Source: Verrucomicrobiota bacterium
GTDB taxonomy: Bacteria; Chlamydiota; Chlamydiia; Chlamydiales; Rhabdochlamydiaceae
NCBI GenBank assembly: GCA_018240065.1
Contig: JAFEGH010000006.1
Location: forward strand, 62,001 to 126,000
Direction: 5' to 3'
Length of the DNA: 64,000 nt
The translations under genes were made by a program, and so were the position numbers. The notes beneath the pieces were generated by a model, which was not told the origin of the DNA, did no database searches, and worked only from the letters and a program-made list of their open reading frames with translations. This document shows, piece after piece, positions 9,042 through 17,773 of this stretch (within the stretch, counting starts at the first letter, position 1; each line of letters begins with the position of its first letter).

Positions 9042-11240
9042 TTAGATCCTGATCTCGATGGGGTGGGCATCGGTGTACTTGGAAGAGCCGTACAATCCCT
9101 GCTGCTCTGCATGGAGCTTGTATCGCAAGTAATCGACCATGTGATAATAGAACTTGAAGACGTTCCTCAGTGAATGGGCTTCGAACTGGAGTCTCAAATT
9201 GCCTTGTTCGTCTTTCCAGAAGAGCAGCTCGCCGAAGAGCGGCGTTTCGACTCCGTAGGATGTTCCGGGTTGATGCGCGTGGGAACTACGCCTCTGTTTT
9301 GCCCCGGGCAGCTCCTTGAGCTTTTGGTAGAGTTCATCCGTCCTCCCGAGAACGGCAGTGTTGGCCCCATGCATCAATTTCCTGAAGTGGGGCGATACGA
9401 AAGGCCTGCTGAGAAAATCTATCAACACTTGCGGGGCTAAAGAGGGATTTTTGGCAACAAGCCGCTGCATGACCTTTTTAGTATCATCACTATCCTGAAG
9501 CCGCATGGAATTATGGATGCGCTCCTGGGCCTTTGTTGTTTTTCGATCGTTTAGGACATTATCGATCACCCGTCTGCACATTTTTAAAATGAATTTAATC
9601 GCTTCTAGAATGATAAGAGCTGTTTTAATCAGCAACCTGATCGGGTAGGAGGGGCGCTTACGTTGGACGATAATCTGTCTGTCCTTTGGGAAAAACGCCT
9701 TAAACCCCTTTCCGATGACCACGAACCGATGATCTTCTTTGATCACCGTGACTTCTTGGGTCTTGAAGGGGGGAGGGGCATTTTCGGGTGCGACGAGGGT
9801 CCAATAAGGTTCCCGGGACTCAAGGCCCAGCAAATGTATCATCCCTCTTCGAGCGTAGAGGGGGCATGAAATTGTCTCCCCTGATGGAAGAGTGATTTCG
9901 ATTGCGGCGTGCAATCCGCGTTCATTGATTCCCCGCGTGGAGAATTGTCTTAAAGAAGCGGTAAGTCTCTGTTGATCGCTATCGATCCAGCCCTCGTAAT
10001 CGTGTGCGATTGCAGGGCCTTGCAGTAGACCCGGCCCACGCAGAGTTCGTGGAAGGAAATCTGCTTCGGGGATGACGTGGTTGGTGCGCTCAAATCTCCA
10101 TGTTGGGGCATAGATGGTTTTCACATAGTAGCCTGTCTGTCCATAGGAGTCGGTTCCTTCGACGCGCAGCTGCCGATTGGCTTGCCCTCTGCCTGTCTGA
10201 GAAATGGAGATCTTCTTGGTGAGCCGCGCTTGGCCCTCCAGGGTAATCGAGGGCTGCTCGACCCAATCTTCCCCGGGCAGAATGCGCACGAGCGGAGTTT
10301 TGTTGCTGCGATCATAAGTTGCAGGAAGAAGGGGATTTGAGCCGATGCTGTCAAAATCAGCGTAGCGCGTGTACATTTTGTTGATTTCTCTGCCTTCCGC
10401 ATTTTTGGCCCGCTGGATCAGAAAAAGAGTGGAGGCGCTGGCATCCATGTTCTCTGCGATAAACCTCCCATTTTCGGGGCCTGTGATTTCATTATGGAAC
10501 TTATTGGGGAGCCAGGGATCGGCGAAGAATATCCGGTCCCCCTTTGGATTGAGCATGTAAAGAGTCGTCACACCAACTAAAGGATCGGGATGCTTTTTTC
10601 CTCCCATGTCCGTGTGATACAGGGTGTCTTTGCCTTTATGGGAAATGGCGAGAGCCCGGGACCCTTCCATCGCATATAGGGTGGCGGGTTTAAAGTAGTT
10701 GACGATCCGGGAAACGGCGTCCATGTTGAACCATGTCGACTTCCATGCCAGCTCGAAAGGAGCGACTTTCCAGCCGCAATCTGTAATACGGAAGTCGATG
10801 ACATCCGTTTTTGCATAATAGATCTGTTTGCTTTCGTCCACCACGATGAGATTGTCTCCATCGGCGCTGATGCGTGTCACCTTTTTTGGAAAAGGGAGTT
10901 CCTTCCATGGATTGCTCGGGAGGGCAGCGATTGGTTTGAAGTAGATTTTGCCATCCCGGATGATGTAATTGCATTTTTGATCGAATGTTTCTGTTTCCGA
11001 TTTGACGATGATAGGGGAGGGGATGGAGAACGATCTGTTAATTAAATAATTTTCTGGATAGTAAGAGAAAATCTCATAAAGACTTTGGAATTGCTTAGAA
11101 ATAATTTCTTTAACCCTCTGGACCCCCAAGTATACGGTTGCGAGACGGGAAAGGGCAAATCCCTGGTCTGGAAGCTCGGGATAAGGACGCAATGAATGCG
11201 CTCTATCTGGGGGATGAAATTCAACGGGAGGATTAACCAT
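9042..11240 (-). CDS. 732-residue protein of unknown function
   Basis: Long intact frame with no signal peptide and no Shine-Dalgarno site before the ATG. The N-terminal two thirds (about residues 90-480) alternate short hydrophobic strands with charged loops (KVTRISADGDNLIVVDE, RIFFADPWLP, ASTLFLIQR), suggesting a beta-propeller or similar all-beta fold. Residues about 535-560 form a hydrophobic/basic helix (LLIKTALIILEAIKFILKM) that could lie on a membrane. The C-terminal third is helical and polar. I recognise no enzyme motif. It may be lineage-specific; its last codon lies 6 bp from the end of the convergent NlpC/P60-like frame. Confidence 0.8.
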   Translation of the reverse strand: MVNPPVEFHPPDRAHSLRPYPELPDQGFALSRLATVYLGVQRVKEIISKQFQSLYEIFSYYPENYLINRSFSIPSPIIVKSETETFDQKCNYIIRDGKIYFKPIAALPSNPWKELPFPKKVTRISADGDNLIVVDESKQIYYAKTDVIDFRITDCGWKVAPFELAWKSTWFNMDAVSRIVNYFKPATLYAMEGSRALAISHKGKDTLYHTDMGGKKHPDPLVGVTTLYMLNPKGDRIFFADPWLPNKFHNEITGPENGRFIAENMDASASTLFLIQRAKNAEGREINKMYTRYADFDSIGSNPLLPATYDRSNKTPLVRILPGEDWVEQPSITLEGQARLTKKISISQTGRGQANRQLRVEGTDSYGQTGYYVKTIYAPTWRFERTNHVIPEADFLPRTLRGPGLLQGPAIAHDYEGWIDSDQQRLTASLRQFSTRGINERGLHAAIEITLPSGETISCPLYARRGMIHLLGLESREPYWTLVAPENAPPPFKTQEVTVIKEDHRFVVIGKGFKAFFPKDRQIIVQRKRPSYPIRLLIKTALIILEAIKFILKMCRRVIDNVLNDRKTTKAQERIHNSMRLQDSDDTKKVMQRLVAKNPSLAPQVLIDFLSRPFVSPHFRKLMHGANTAVLGRTDELYQKLKELPGAKQRRSSHAHQPGTSYGVETPLFGELLFWKDEQGNLRLQFEAHSLRNVFKFYYHMVDYLRYKLHAEQQGLYGSSKYTDAHPIEIRI

Positions 11241-11572
11241 TTCAATTGATTGAATTATTAGTTATTAGATGCTGTAATTATATGAAATTATTGGTCAGTT
11301 TTCAATAGTTTTTATTTAATGTTTTAATGATTTAAAATAAAAGCGTTCAGGATTTTGAAGATATTTTTATGTGCATGGGTAGAGGGAACCGTGATCCGAC
11401 GCTATCCTGATGCTAGTCCCGCAGTGCATTTGTTCCCTACAAATGATTAAGGTCAATCAAGCTGCAGAACATGTTTAAAGCCTTTCCCACTTGAGAAAAT
11501 CGATTCATTTTTTCTATTCTGCTCGCTTTCACGAACTGCACCTTGAGACTGAAACCAAAATGGAGTTGCACG
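11241..11572. other. Divergent intergenic region, AT-rich
   Basis: 332 bp between the start of the 732-residue protein (minus) and the oxygenase (plus). It must hold both promoters. I see AT-rich tracts at 11250-11370 and a small 7-bp hairpin CATTTGT/ACAAATG at 11427-11445, but no convincing gene or promoter pair. Confidence 0.6.
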
Positions 11573-12655
11573 ATGATTAGAGTCATTAACCCAGCAAAGA
11601 AAGCGATTGCCGTTATGACATTAGGAATCCTATTTGCCTGTGAGGCCGTGGCTATGGACGATGCGGACAAGATCGAGCGGCTCTCTCTAGACGTAATATC
11701 CTATCAGGACTTTGCAAGCGATGAGCCAATGGCCCTTAGCGTGCTTGAAAAAGCATTGCTGGAGAAGGGGATTGTAGGAATACGAGGCATTCCCGGATAT
11801 CAGGAAAAAGTCCTTAAGTTTATCGAGGCGGCCCGCGCTTTTTCCGCTCTACCCGAAAATGTCAAAGAGTCTTATGCCCCCAATCATGACCTCGGAGAGC
11901 TCTTCCTTGGTTATGAAAGAGGAAAAGAGCGGTTTAAGCGCCCCGACGGCAGGTGGGTCGTGGACGATCTGAAGGTCTCTTACTATGGGTTTGTGCCTGA
12001 TTGCACTGAGAACAAATGGCCTCGCGAAATCGATTTGAGAACTCCCTTTCAGGAGATTGGAAGTCTGATGTCGGAGATGGGGGAGTCTGTGATGAAGAAA
12101 ATTGGACTGATAGGATCAAAGACGGGACTCTGTCTTGATGGTGTTCCTCGACTGGGGCGCATGTTATATTATCGCAAAAGTGGAGATAGCTCGGTCGACA
12201 ATCCGTTCTGGTGCGGTTCTCATTTCGATCATGGCATGTTCACCGCGCTTCTTCCGGCTTTTTATTTCAAGGGCGGACAAGCAGTTCCTGAACCCCTCGA
12301 AGCTGGACTCTTTGTGAAGACAAAGCTTGACGGGGTCTTCAAGAAGGTCGTTGTGGACGATCCGGACGTCCTGTTGTTCCAGGTCGGTGAGTTTGGACAA
12401 CTGGCGTCCAACGATGCCATTAAGGCCACGGAACACCGAGTACACAAGGCTTCGGGCTCAATCGAGCGTCATACGATGGCCCTTTTCTTCGATGCGCCGA
12501 TGGAGGCGACGATCCATTCTTATTCTGAATTGACTGAAGATGCACGGTATGGCGGCGTCCCAGGCGATGCTTGCACCTATCGCCGCTGGAATGATGAGTC
12601 TTTCAAGCGCTACATTGTCAAAGAAGAGAAGGTTCCAGAGGAAGCGGTTAACTAG
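11573..12655 (+). CDS. Isopenicillin N synthase-like Fe(II)/2-oxoglutarate oxygenase with signal peptide
   Basis: About 360 residues from the ATG at 11573, preceded by GGAG. The N-terminal DIOX_N-like part (ALLEKGIVGIRGIPGY, EAARAFSALPENVKESYAP) and the C-terminal jelly roll carry the facial triad: H-x-D in CGSHFDHGMFTAL and the distal His in IKATEHRVHKAS, with RHTMALFFDAP supplying the likely co-substrate Arg. Members hydroxylate or oxidise small molecules or close rings. The start reads as a signal peptide (AIAVMTLGILFACEAVA), odd for a cytosolic iron enzyme. A clean intrinsic terminator follows, so the gene is probably monocistronic. Substrate unknown. Confidence 0.85.
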   Translation: MIRVINPAKKAIAVMTLGILFACEAVAMDDADKIERLSLDVISYQDFASDEPMALSVLEKALLEKGIVGIRGIPGYQEKVLKFIEAARAFSALPENVKESYAPNHDLGELFLGYERGKERFKRPDGRWVVDDLKVSYYGFVPDCTENKWPREIDLRTPFQEIGSLMSEMGESVMKKIGLIGSKTGLCLDGVPRLGRMLYYRKSGDSSVDNPFWCGSHFDHGMFTALLPAFYFKGGQAVPEPLEAGLFVKTKLDGVFKKVVVDDPDVLLFQVGEFGQLASNDAIKATEHRVHKASGSIERHTMALFFDAPMEATIHSYSELTEDARYGGVPGDACTYRRWNDESFKRYIVKEEKVPEEAVN

Positions 12656-12685
12656 GCAAGTCCTCACGAATGGATTAATATTTAA

Positions 12686-12719
12686 GCACTTGGAGAGTCC
12701 ATTTTCCAAGTGTTTTTTT
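12686..12719 (+). terminator. Intrinsic terminator after the oxygenase gene
   Basis: CACTTGGA (12687-12694) pairs with TCCAAGTG (12705-12712) and is followed directly by seven T residues (12713-12719). Confidence 0.85.
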
Positions 12720-12892
12720 ATTTATATTATTGTTTCCAGGTTAGTAATTCAAAACTTTAGTATATTTATCACATAATTAAATACTATAATTAAAATCTTG
12801 TTGATATAAATTAAATTCAGTTGTATTCTTATTATCCTAGATGAAAAAGTGTGATCTTCATGATGATTAACAATTTTTAATTTGAGGATTTT

Positions 12893-13924
12893 ATGGGTAT
12901 TAACACAGGAAATTCAAGTAATATTTTTAACTTGCCGGGCAACACTTCGCAATACATCTTGAGCGATGATGCGCATTGGGATAGCAAAAAAGATACTGTA
13001 AAGGCGCTTCGCGCCTACAATGAAGCCTGGGCAAATCTTGAGACAGTAAAAATTTGCGTCTCTCAACTCCCGATCACCAAGAAAATAGAGAAAAAATTTC
13101 AAGAACAGCTCAGTAAGTTTGGAGAAAGGATTTTTGAACAAGGAAACCAATTTCTTACTAATTTCGGAGGAGGATTATTAAGCAAACTGAAGGATTTGCA
13201 GACGCTGGATGAGACGATTTCCCGAAATGAAGAGCAAAAACAAGATGTCCTAAAAAGCCAATGGAACGAGCCTGTTTTTCGAAGAGTAGAGTTTGATATT
13301 CAACCTGGTGAGTATCGTCTTAAATTAAGGGATGCAAATCAGAAGCCTTATTCGGACTATCGTGACGTCCAATTAGAAAAACTAGAACCTCGCATTGATA
13401 GGCAAACTAATTTCTGGTTGAAAACACGGATGCTTTACAACCAGGGGGTTGTCCAACTTCAGGATGATACAAAGGCATTTGCTGAGAAAATGGAGAAGGT
13501 AGTTACCCTTTCCGAGCATGTACGAACAAAGATGCTGCCTAAAGTGGCTGGTCAAAGGCCGGCTCCAGCGATGACAGTCCAGACAACCCGCCAACAACAA
13601 GCTCCGCTTCCAGCTGCACAAGCGGCTGTCCTCTCTCAAGCCGCATTGCAGCCTGCTTCCGTCGCTGTCACAGTTGAGTTTGATGCAGGTTTAGGCAACT
13701 CTCTAGTTCTTTGCGGCCAGGGCGGCGGCTTGAGTTGGAAACCTGAGGAAGGCAAGCCAATGACATGGACGCCGGGTAACAAATGGGAATGCACTATTCC
13801 ATCAGACGCGAAAGAGTTCAAAGTCGTCCTCAAGTCAAAGGACGGAACCTTCAAGTGGGAACAGGCAATGAACCACTCCGTTAAAGACGCAACACCCCAG
13901 GTCATCAAGGGAATTAAATTCTAA
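12893..13924 (+). CDS. Coiled-coil protein with C-terminal starch-binding (CBM20-like) domain
   Basis: 343 residues, GAGG upstream of the ATG, no signal peptide. Residues about 30-220 are mostly helical (KKIEKKFQEQLSKFGERIF, KLKDLQTLDETISRNEEQ), followed by a Pro/Ala/Gln linker at about 225-258. The last 85 residues look like a CBM20 starch-binding module: VAVTVEFDAGLGNSLVLCG, LSWKPEEGKPMTW, EFKVVLKSKDGTFKWEQAMN, ending in the family's W-E...N pattern. Chlamydiae make glycogen and send glycogen enzymes into host compartments by type III secretion, so a glycogen-binding adaptor or effector is possible. The domain call is by eye. Confidence 0.75.
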   Translation: MGINTGNSSNIFNLPGNTSQYILSDDAHWDSKKDTVKALRAYNEAWANLETVKICVSQLPITKKIEKKFQEQLSKFGERIFEQGNQFLTNFGGGLLSKLKDLQTLDETISRNEEQKQDVLKSQWNEPVFRRVEFDIQPGEYRLKLRDANQKPYSDYRDVQLEKLEPRIDRQTNFWLKTRMLYNQGVVQLQDDTKAFAEKMEKVVTLSEHVRTKMLPKVAGQRPAPAMTVQTTRQQQAPLPAAQAAVLSQAALQPASVAVTVEFDAGLGNSLVLCGQGGGLSWKPEEGKPMTWTPGNKWECTIPSDAKEFKVVLKSKDGTFKWEQAMNHSVKDATPQVIKGIKF

Positions 13925-13952
13925 ACTGCTGTTTAGCATTTGTGAGTCTCAT

Positions 13953-13988
13953 AAGAGGATTTGGCCTTGTGGCCAAGTCCTCTTTTTT
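13953..13988 (+). terminator. Strong intrinsic terminator
   Basis: A 14-bp stem (13953-13966 with 13971-13984, one mismatch) and a 4-nt TTGT loop, followed by a T-run to 13988. It lies between the convergent CBM20-like gene and prfC; the T-run favours the plus strand. Confidence 0.9.
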
Positions 13989-15585
13989 ATACCAGGACGT
14001 CGACGAACTGCAGATTGGGGTTCTGCTTGATGCTATACTGTTTCTCCCATTGGGAGGTGAACAGGACCATCGGTCTATCAAATCTGTCGAGAACAAGTGC
14101 GGAATTCGAAGATTTTTCAAATGTCTTGATGTCGCCGATGACCCAAGCGCTGCAGGTATAGTTGAGGGGAGTTAGGACCGTTTCCACTGCATATTCGTCC
14201 TTCAAGCGGTATTGCATCACCTCGAATTGCAACTGGCCAACGGCAGCAAAGATCAAGTCGGAGTCACGGTCATATAGTTTGAGGACCTGGATGGCACCCT
14301 CATCGCTCAGCTGGAGCACCCCTTTGTCAAACGACTTGCGCTTGCCGACGTCTTTCGGATACAGGCGTGCAAAGATCTCGGGCTGGAACTGGGGCAGGGG
14401 CTTATAGTTGAATCCTCCGGTTGTCGAAAGCGTGTCGCCGATGGCAAACAGAGAGGGGTTGATGACGCCGATGATATCTCCTGGATAGGCATCGTCGAGC
14501 GTTGTGCGCTCGCCGGCTACCATTCCATGGGGGCGGGAAAGTCGGATCTCTCGGCCTGTGCGGTGGTTTTTGACGATCAGGTCCCTTTCAAAGCGTCCGG
14601 AACAGATCCGGATGAAGGCCATGCTATCGCGGTGGCGACGGTCCATGTTGGCCTGGAGTTTGAAGATGTAACCGCTGAAAGGGGTGGCGATCGGATCGAT
14701 CTCCACTTCACTGCCGTCAGGAAGTGTGGCGATTCGCGCGTGAGGGCAGGGCGCCAGGTGGATAAAGGCGTCGAAGAAGGGCTCTACGCCGAAATTGGTG
14801 AGGGCGGAGGCGAAGAAGACAGGAGTGACCTTTCCTGCGAGAAATTCTTCCACCGAAAAGGGGTTGCCGGCCATTTCCAGCAGCTCTAATTCTTGCAGCA
14901 GCTGATCGTAATTAGATACGCCGATCTTGTCTTTTGCTTCCTGGCTTTTAAGGGGATAGCGGACGATGTCGGCCTTTTGCGCCCCGCCAGCGGAGGTCTT
15001 GGTGAAGAAGACGCATTCGTTTGTCATGCGATCGACGACGCCCTGGAATTCTTTTCCGGTGCCGATCGGCCAGTTCATCGCAAAAGAGTGGATCTGGAGC
15101 ACGTTCTCCACTTCGTTCATAAGATCGAGCGGCTCGCGCCCCGGCATGTCCATTTTGTTCATGAATGTCAGGACAGGGATTTTTCTAAACCGGCATACCT
15201 CGAAAAGTTTGCGCGTCTGTTTCTCGACCCCTTTGGAGGAATCGATCACCATGATGGCGCAGTCGGCGGCAGTCAGTGTGCGGTAAGTGTCTTCGGAGAA
15301 GTCTTCGTGGCCCGGCGTGTCGAGGACATTGATGATGGTATCTTTGTATGTGAACTGCATCGCAGAAGAGGTGATCGAGATCCCCCTCTCTTGCTCCATC
15401 GCCATCCAGTCGGAAGCCGCGGCCTTGCGTCCTTTTCTACCTTTGACCATTCCCGCGGTATGGATCATCCCTGAATAAAGAAGGAGTTTTTCAGTGAGGG
15501 TGGTTTTGCCGGCGTCGGGGTGGCTGATAATGGCGAATGTGCGCCGTCTGGCGACGGCGTCGCGGATGGAGTTAGCGTTGCTCAT
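13987..15585 (-). CDS. prfC: Peptide chain release factor 3
   Basis: About 532 residues from the chosen ATG (MSNANSIRDAVARRRTFAII). Upstream in-frame ATGs at 15609 and 15651 exist but add sequence unlike the family. GTPase motifs: G1 SHPDAGKTTLTEKLL, the switch region ERGISITSSAMQF, G3 DTPGHEDFSEDTYR, G4 NKMD. Domains II and III follow, with IFARLYPKDVGKRKSFDKG and QLQFEVMQYRLKDEY typical of RF3 rather than EF-G. RF3 recycles RF1/RF2 from the ribosome after termination. Downstream it runs into the shared terminator; upstream is the end of the FMO gene. Confidence 0.95.
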   Translation of the reverse strand: MSNANSIRDAVARRRTFAIISHPDAGKTTLTEKLLLYSGMIHTAGMVKGRKGRKAAASDWMAMEQERGISITSSAMQFTYKDTIINVLDTPGHEDFSEDTYRTLTAADCAIMVIDSSKGVEKQTRKLFEVCRFRKIPVLTFMNKMDMPGREPLDLMNEVENVLQIHSFAMNWPIGTGKEFQGVVDRMTNECVFFTKTSAGGAQKADIVRYPLKSQEAKDKIGVSNYDQLLQELELLEMAGNPFSVEEFLAGKVTPVFFASALTNFGVEPFFDAFIHLAPCPHARIATLPDGSEVEIDPIATPFSGYIFKLQANMDRRHRDSMAFIRICSGRFERDLIVKNHRTGREIRLSRPHGMVAGERTTLDDAYPGDIIGVINPSLFAIGDTLSTTGGFNYKPLPQFQPEIFARLYPKDVGKRKSFDKGVLQLSDEGAIQVLKLYDRDSDLIFAAVGQLQFEVMQYRLKDEYAVETVLTPLNYTCSAWVIGDIKTFEKSSNSALVLDRFDRPMVLFTSQWEKQYSIKQNPNLQFVDVLV

Positions 15586-15735
15586 AATATTTGATTGAGT
15601 TCCTTGCATCCCGACAATTATACCCGTAAAGAGGGGTCTATGAAAAGGCATTTTTCAAAGCGTTTATATTGAAGGAAATTTTTTACTTTTCTTGAGGAAA
15701 GGGAAATTGAATTTGATCCTGAGTCTACAGCGCAA

Positions 15736-15768
15736 TTAAAGCGGCAGTCATTGTGAATGCCGCTTTAA
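15736..15768 (-). terminator. Hairpin after the FMO gene
   Basis: TTAAAGCGGCA (15736-15746) pairs with TGCCGCTTTAA (15758-15768), directly downstream of the FMO stop codon on the minus strand. The following T-run is weak, so termination efficiency is unclear. Confidence 0.6.
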
Positions 15769-15777
15769 GAATAATTC

Positions 15778-17259
15778 TCATTGCATCGCTTCGTTGACCC
15801 GGTCGATGGTTTTTAGGGCCAGATCCGGGTAGCTCCCGAATCCAGTCAGCCTGTAGCTTGCTACGGTAAATGGACCATCCCACAGCTTTTTCAACAAGGG
15901 TGGGTTCTCAAGTTTGAGCTTCTCAAAATCAGGCAGGGCGCCGATCATTTTCGCATACTCTTCGCAAAACCCGACGTAATTGCCGTGAGGGAATTGAGGC
16001 CTTGGTATTGTCTCGCGAATCTGTCGTTCGGCAAGGATCCCTTGCTCAATTTCATCGTCTGTCGGCAGAGGGATTTTTTCCGCAAACGCCATGCAGGCTA
16101 GCCGAGCCTGCAGTTCCATGACGCCAAAGAAGGGACCGCGGTAGAGTCCGACGAAGGCCATCCCGGGCATCCCTTTTGGGAATACGGCCTTGTGCAGGAG
16201 GAGGGGTTGGAGCGGGTCATCGGGAGCGTAACCTATCAAGGTTTTCATCTCGTTGTCCAAATAGGGAATGTCAGCGCGGTACCCCGTGCACATCACAAGG
16301 GCGTCAGCTTGCACTTTGCTCCCATCTTCAAACACGAGTTCATTGTCCTGTATCCGCGACACAGTACCTGTCTTAACTCGGATCTTGCCTGATTGGATCA
16401 TGTCTAGATATCCATCGGAGATGGAGACAAACGAGGGATCGGTGGGCGGGGATTTCACTTGGAGGTCTTCGGAAAGCTGTTCCTGACGGGCGCAGAGGCC
16501 TTTGAACCAGCCATTTTTTCGTTCATTCACCGTTTCGACCGGTACGCCAAGGGAACGGGCATTGCCTGCTCGACTGTAAAAAATGAGGTCGCATGGCAAT
16601 TTCTCCTCCGAGTCTCCCGGTTTTTTTAAATAGCGAGGCAGGATCCACATGGGGCGATGCTGGACGTTGACGACATGGTCTGCTTTAGCAGCGAGCGAAG
16701 CGGCGATCTCGCAGCCGCTAAATGCGTTCCCGATGACGACGACTTTCTTTCCTTCGAACGCATCTGGGTTTTTATAGTCTTTGGAGTGGATCACAGTTCC
16801 TGGAAATGTCTGCATGCCGGGAATCTGCGGCATGTGGGCTTTGGAGAAAATGCCGCTGCAGCCCAGGACAAAGTCAAAGGCCATTGATCGTGTCTCGCCC
16901 TGGCTAAAGACTTCGACTCTCCAATAATTTTGAGTGCGCTGGATTCTCCTCACTTCAGTGTTGAATTGAATGCTGTGGTTGATCTTGAACGTCTCGGCAT
17001 AGTCGCACAGGTATTGATAGACCTCGTCGCGAGTGGGGAAATCGGGGGTTCCCTTTTTCCACTGGAAATCGGAGAAACAGTTTGTGTGATGGGAGATGTT
17101 TGTCTGCATCCCGTCCCAGGTCGACCCTTGTCCAGGTTTCCAAAGACCGCCTATTTTTGAACCTGTCTCGAATACTATAGGGACCAACCCGCATGCTAGC
17201 GCTTCTTTTGCAGCGACCAGGCCTGAAGGCCCAGCTCCGATGATGGCTACTGTTGCCAT
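15778..17259 (-). CDS. Flavin-containing monooxygenase-like oxidoreductase
   Basis: 493 residues. FAD Rossmann motif GAGPSGLVAAKEA at the N-terminus, followed by GLWKPGQGSTWDGMQTN, typical of FMO/Baeyer-Villiger-type enzymes. A second dinucleotide site VVIGNAFSGCEIAASL is near residue 175 for NADPH, and ALVMCTGYRADIPYL is near 330. Family members use NADPH and O2 to oxygenate soft nucleophiles (S, N) or ketones. GAGG precedes the ATG. The gene starts 7 bp after the DUF6314 gene, so the two are almost certainly one transcript. Substrate unknown. Confidence 0.9.
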   Translation of the reverse strand: MATVAIIGAGPSGLVAAKEALACGLVPIVFETGSKIGGLWKPGQGSTWDGMQTNISHHTNCFSDFQWKKGTPDFPTRDEVYQYLCDYAETFKINHSIQFNTEVRRIQRTQNYWRVEVFSQGETRSMAFDFVLGCSGIFSKAHMPQIPGMQTFPGTVIHSKDYKNPDAFEGKKVVVIGNAFSGCEIAASLAAKADHVVNVQHRPMWILPRYLKKPGDSEEKLPCDLIFYSRAGNARSLGVPVETVNERKNGWFKGLCARQEQLSEDLQVKSPPTDPSFVSISDGYLDMIQSGKIRVKTGTVSRIQDNELVFEDGSKVQADALVMCTGYRADIPYLDNEMKTLIGYAPDDPLQPLLLHKAVFPKGMPGMAFVGLYRGPFFGVMELQARLACMAFAEKIPLPTDDEIEQGILAERQIRETIPRPQFPHGNYVGFCEEYAKMIGALPDFEKLKLENPPLLKKLWDGPFTVASYRLTGFGSYPDLALKTIDRVNEAMQ

Positions 17260-17266
17260 GGTTACC

Positions 17267-17710
17267 TCACTCTTTTAAACAACGTTTGAAAACGGTTTGG
17301 ATCGAGTAATCTTTTTTAGGGCCCTTGACGGAGTAGAAGAGGGTGAACTCATCGGGCGTTGCAAAAGTATAGATAGCATCATAGTTGTCGCACTCGCAGA
17401 GGTGGCTGGCCGTGGCTGTAATGGGAGAGGTATCGGCAAAGGACAAAATATGGAAGAGCTTCTCCGGTTTCTTGGAGAAAAGTACGGAGATGGTGTCGTT
17501 GCTCAGGCGATAATAGTATTCCCGGAAGACATTATTGGCCTTGCCATTGTCTCCAATAAAGACACCTTCTTCTCTGTAATGCAGGCAGGTATTGTCGGAG
17601 GAATTCTTTTTAAAGGTGGCGGTCCCTTCCATTTTTCCATGGCCTGAGATAAAGCGGCTTAGCGTCCACCTTCCTTCGAGAGAGTGAAAAATGCGGGTAG
17701 CCAGGCTCAT
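17267..17710 (-). CDS. DUF6314-like protein paired with FMO
   Basis: 147 residues, small beta-rich protein opening FHSLEGRWTLSRFISG with a later YYYRLSNDTISVLF and HLCECDNYDAIYTF. This pattern matches DUF6314 (PF19834): single-domain, lipocalin-like barrels that I recall being encoded beside or fused to FAD oxidoreductases. GGGGAG lies before the ATG. Its stop is 7 bp before the FMO start. A role in binding the FMO's substrate or product is inference from pairing and fold only. Confidence 0.75.
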   Translation of the reverse strand: MSLATRIFHSLEGRWTLSRFISGHGKMEGTATFKKNSSDNTCLHYREEGVFIGDNGKANNVFREYYYRLSNDTISVLFSKKPEKLFHILSFADTSPITATASHLCECDNYDAIYTFATPDEFTLFYSVKGPKKDYSIQTVFKRCLKE

Positions 17711-17773
17711 CGATTTCTCCCCAATTTTCGGGGGAAATGTTAAGCTTCTGTAAATTTTTAAGCACTGAAAATT

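Noticed and set aside
14893-15474. 193-codon plus-strand open frame inside prfC
   Set aside because: Antisense to release factor 3 with no ribosome site and no recognisable product.
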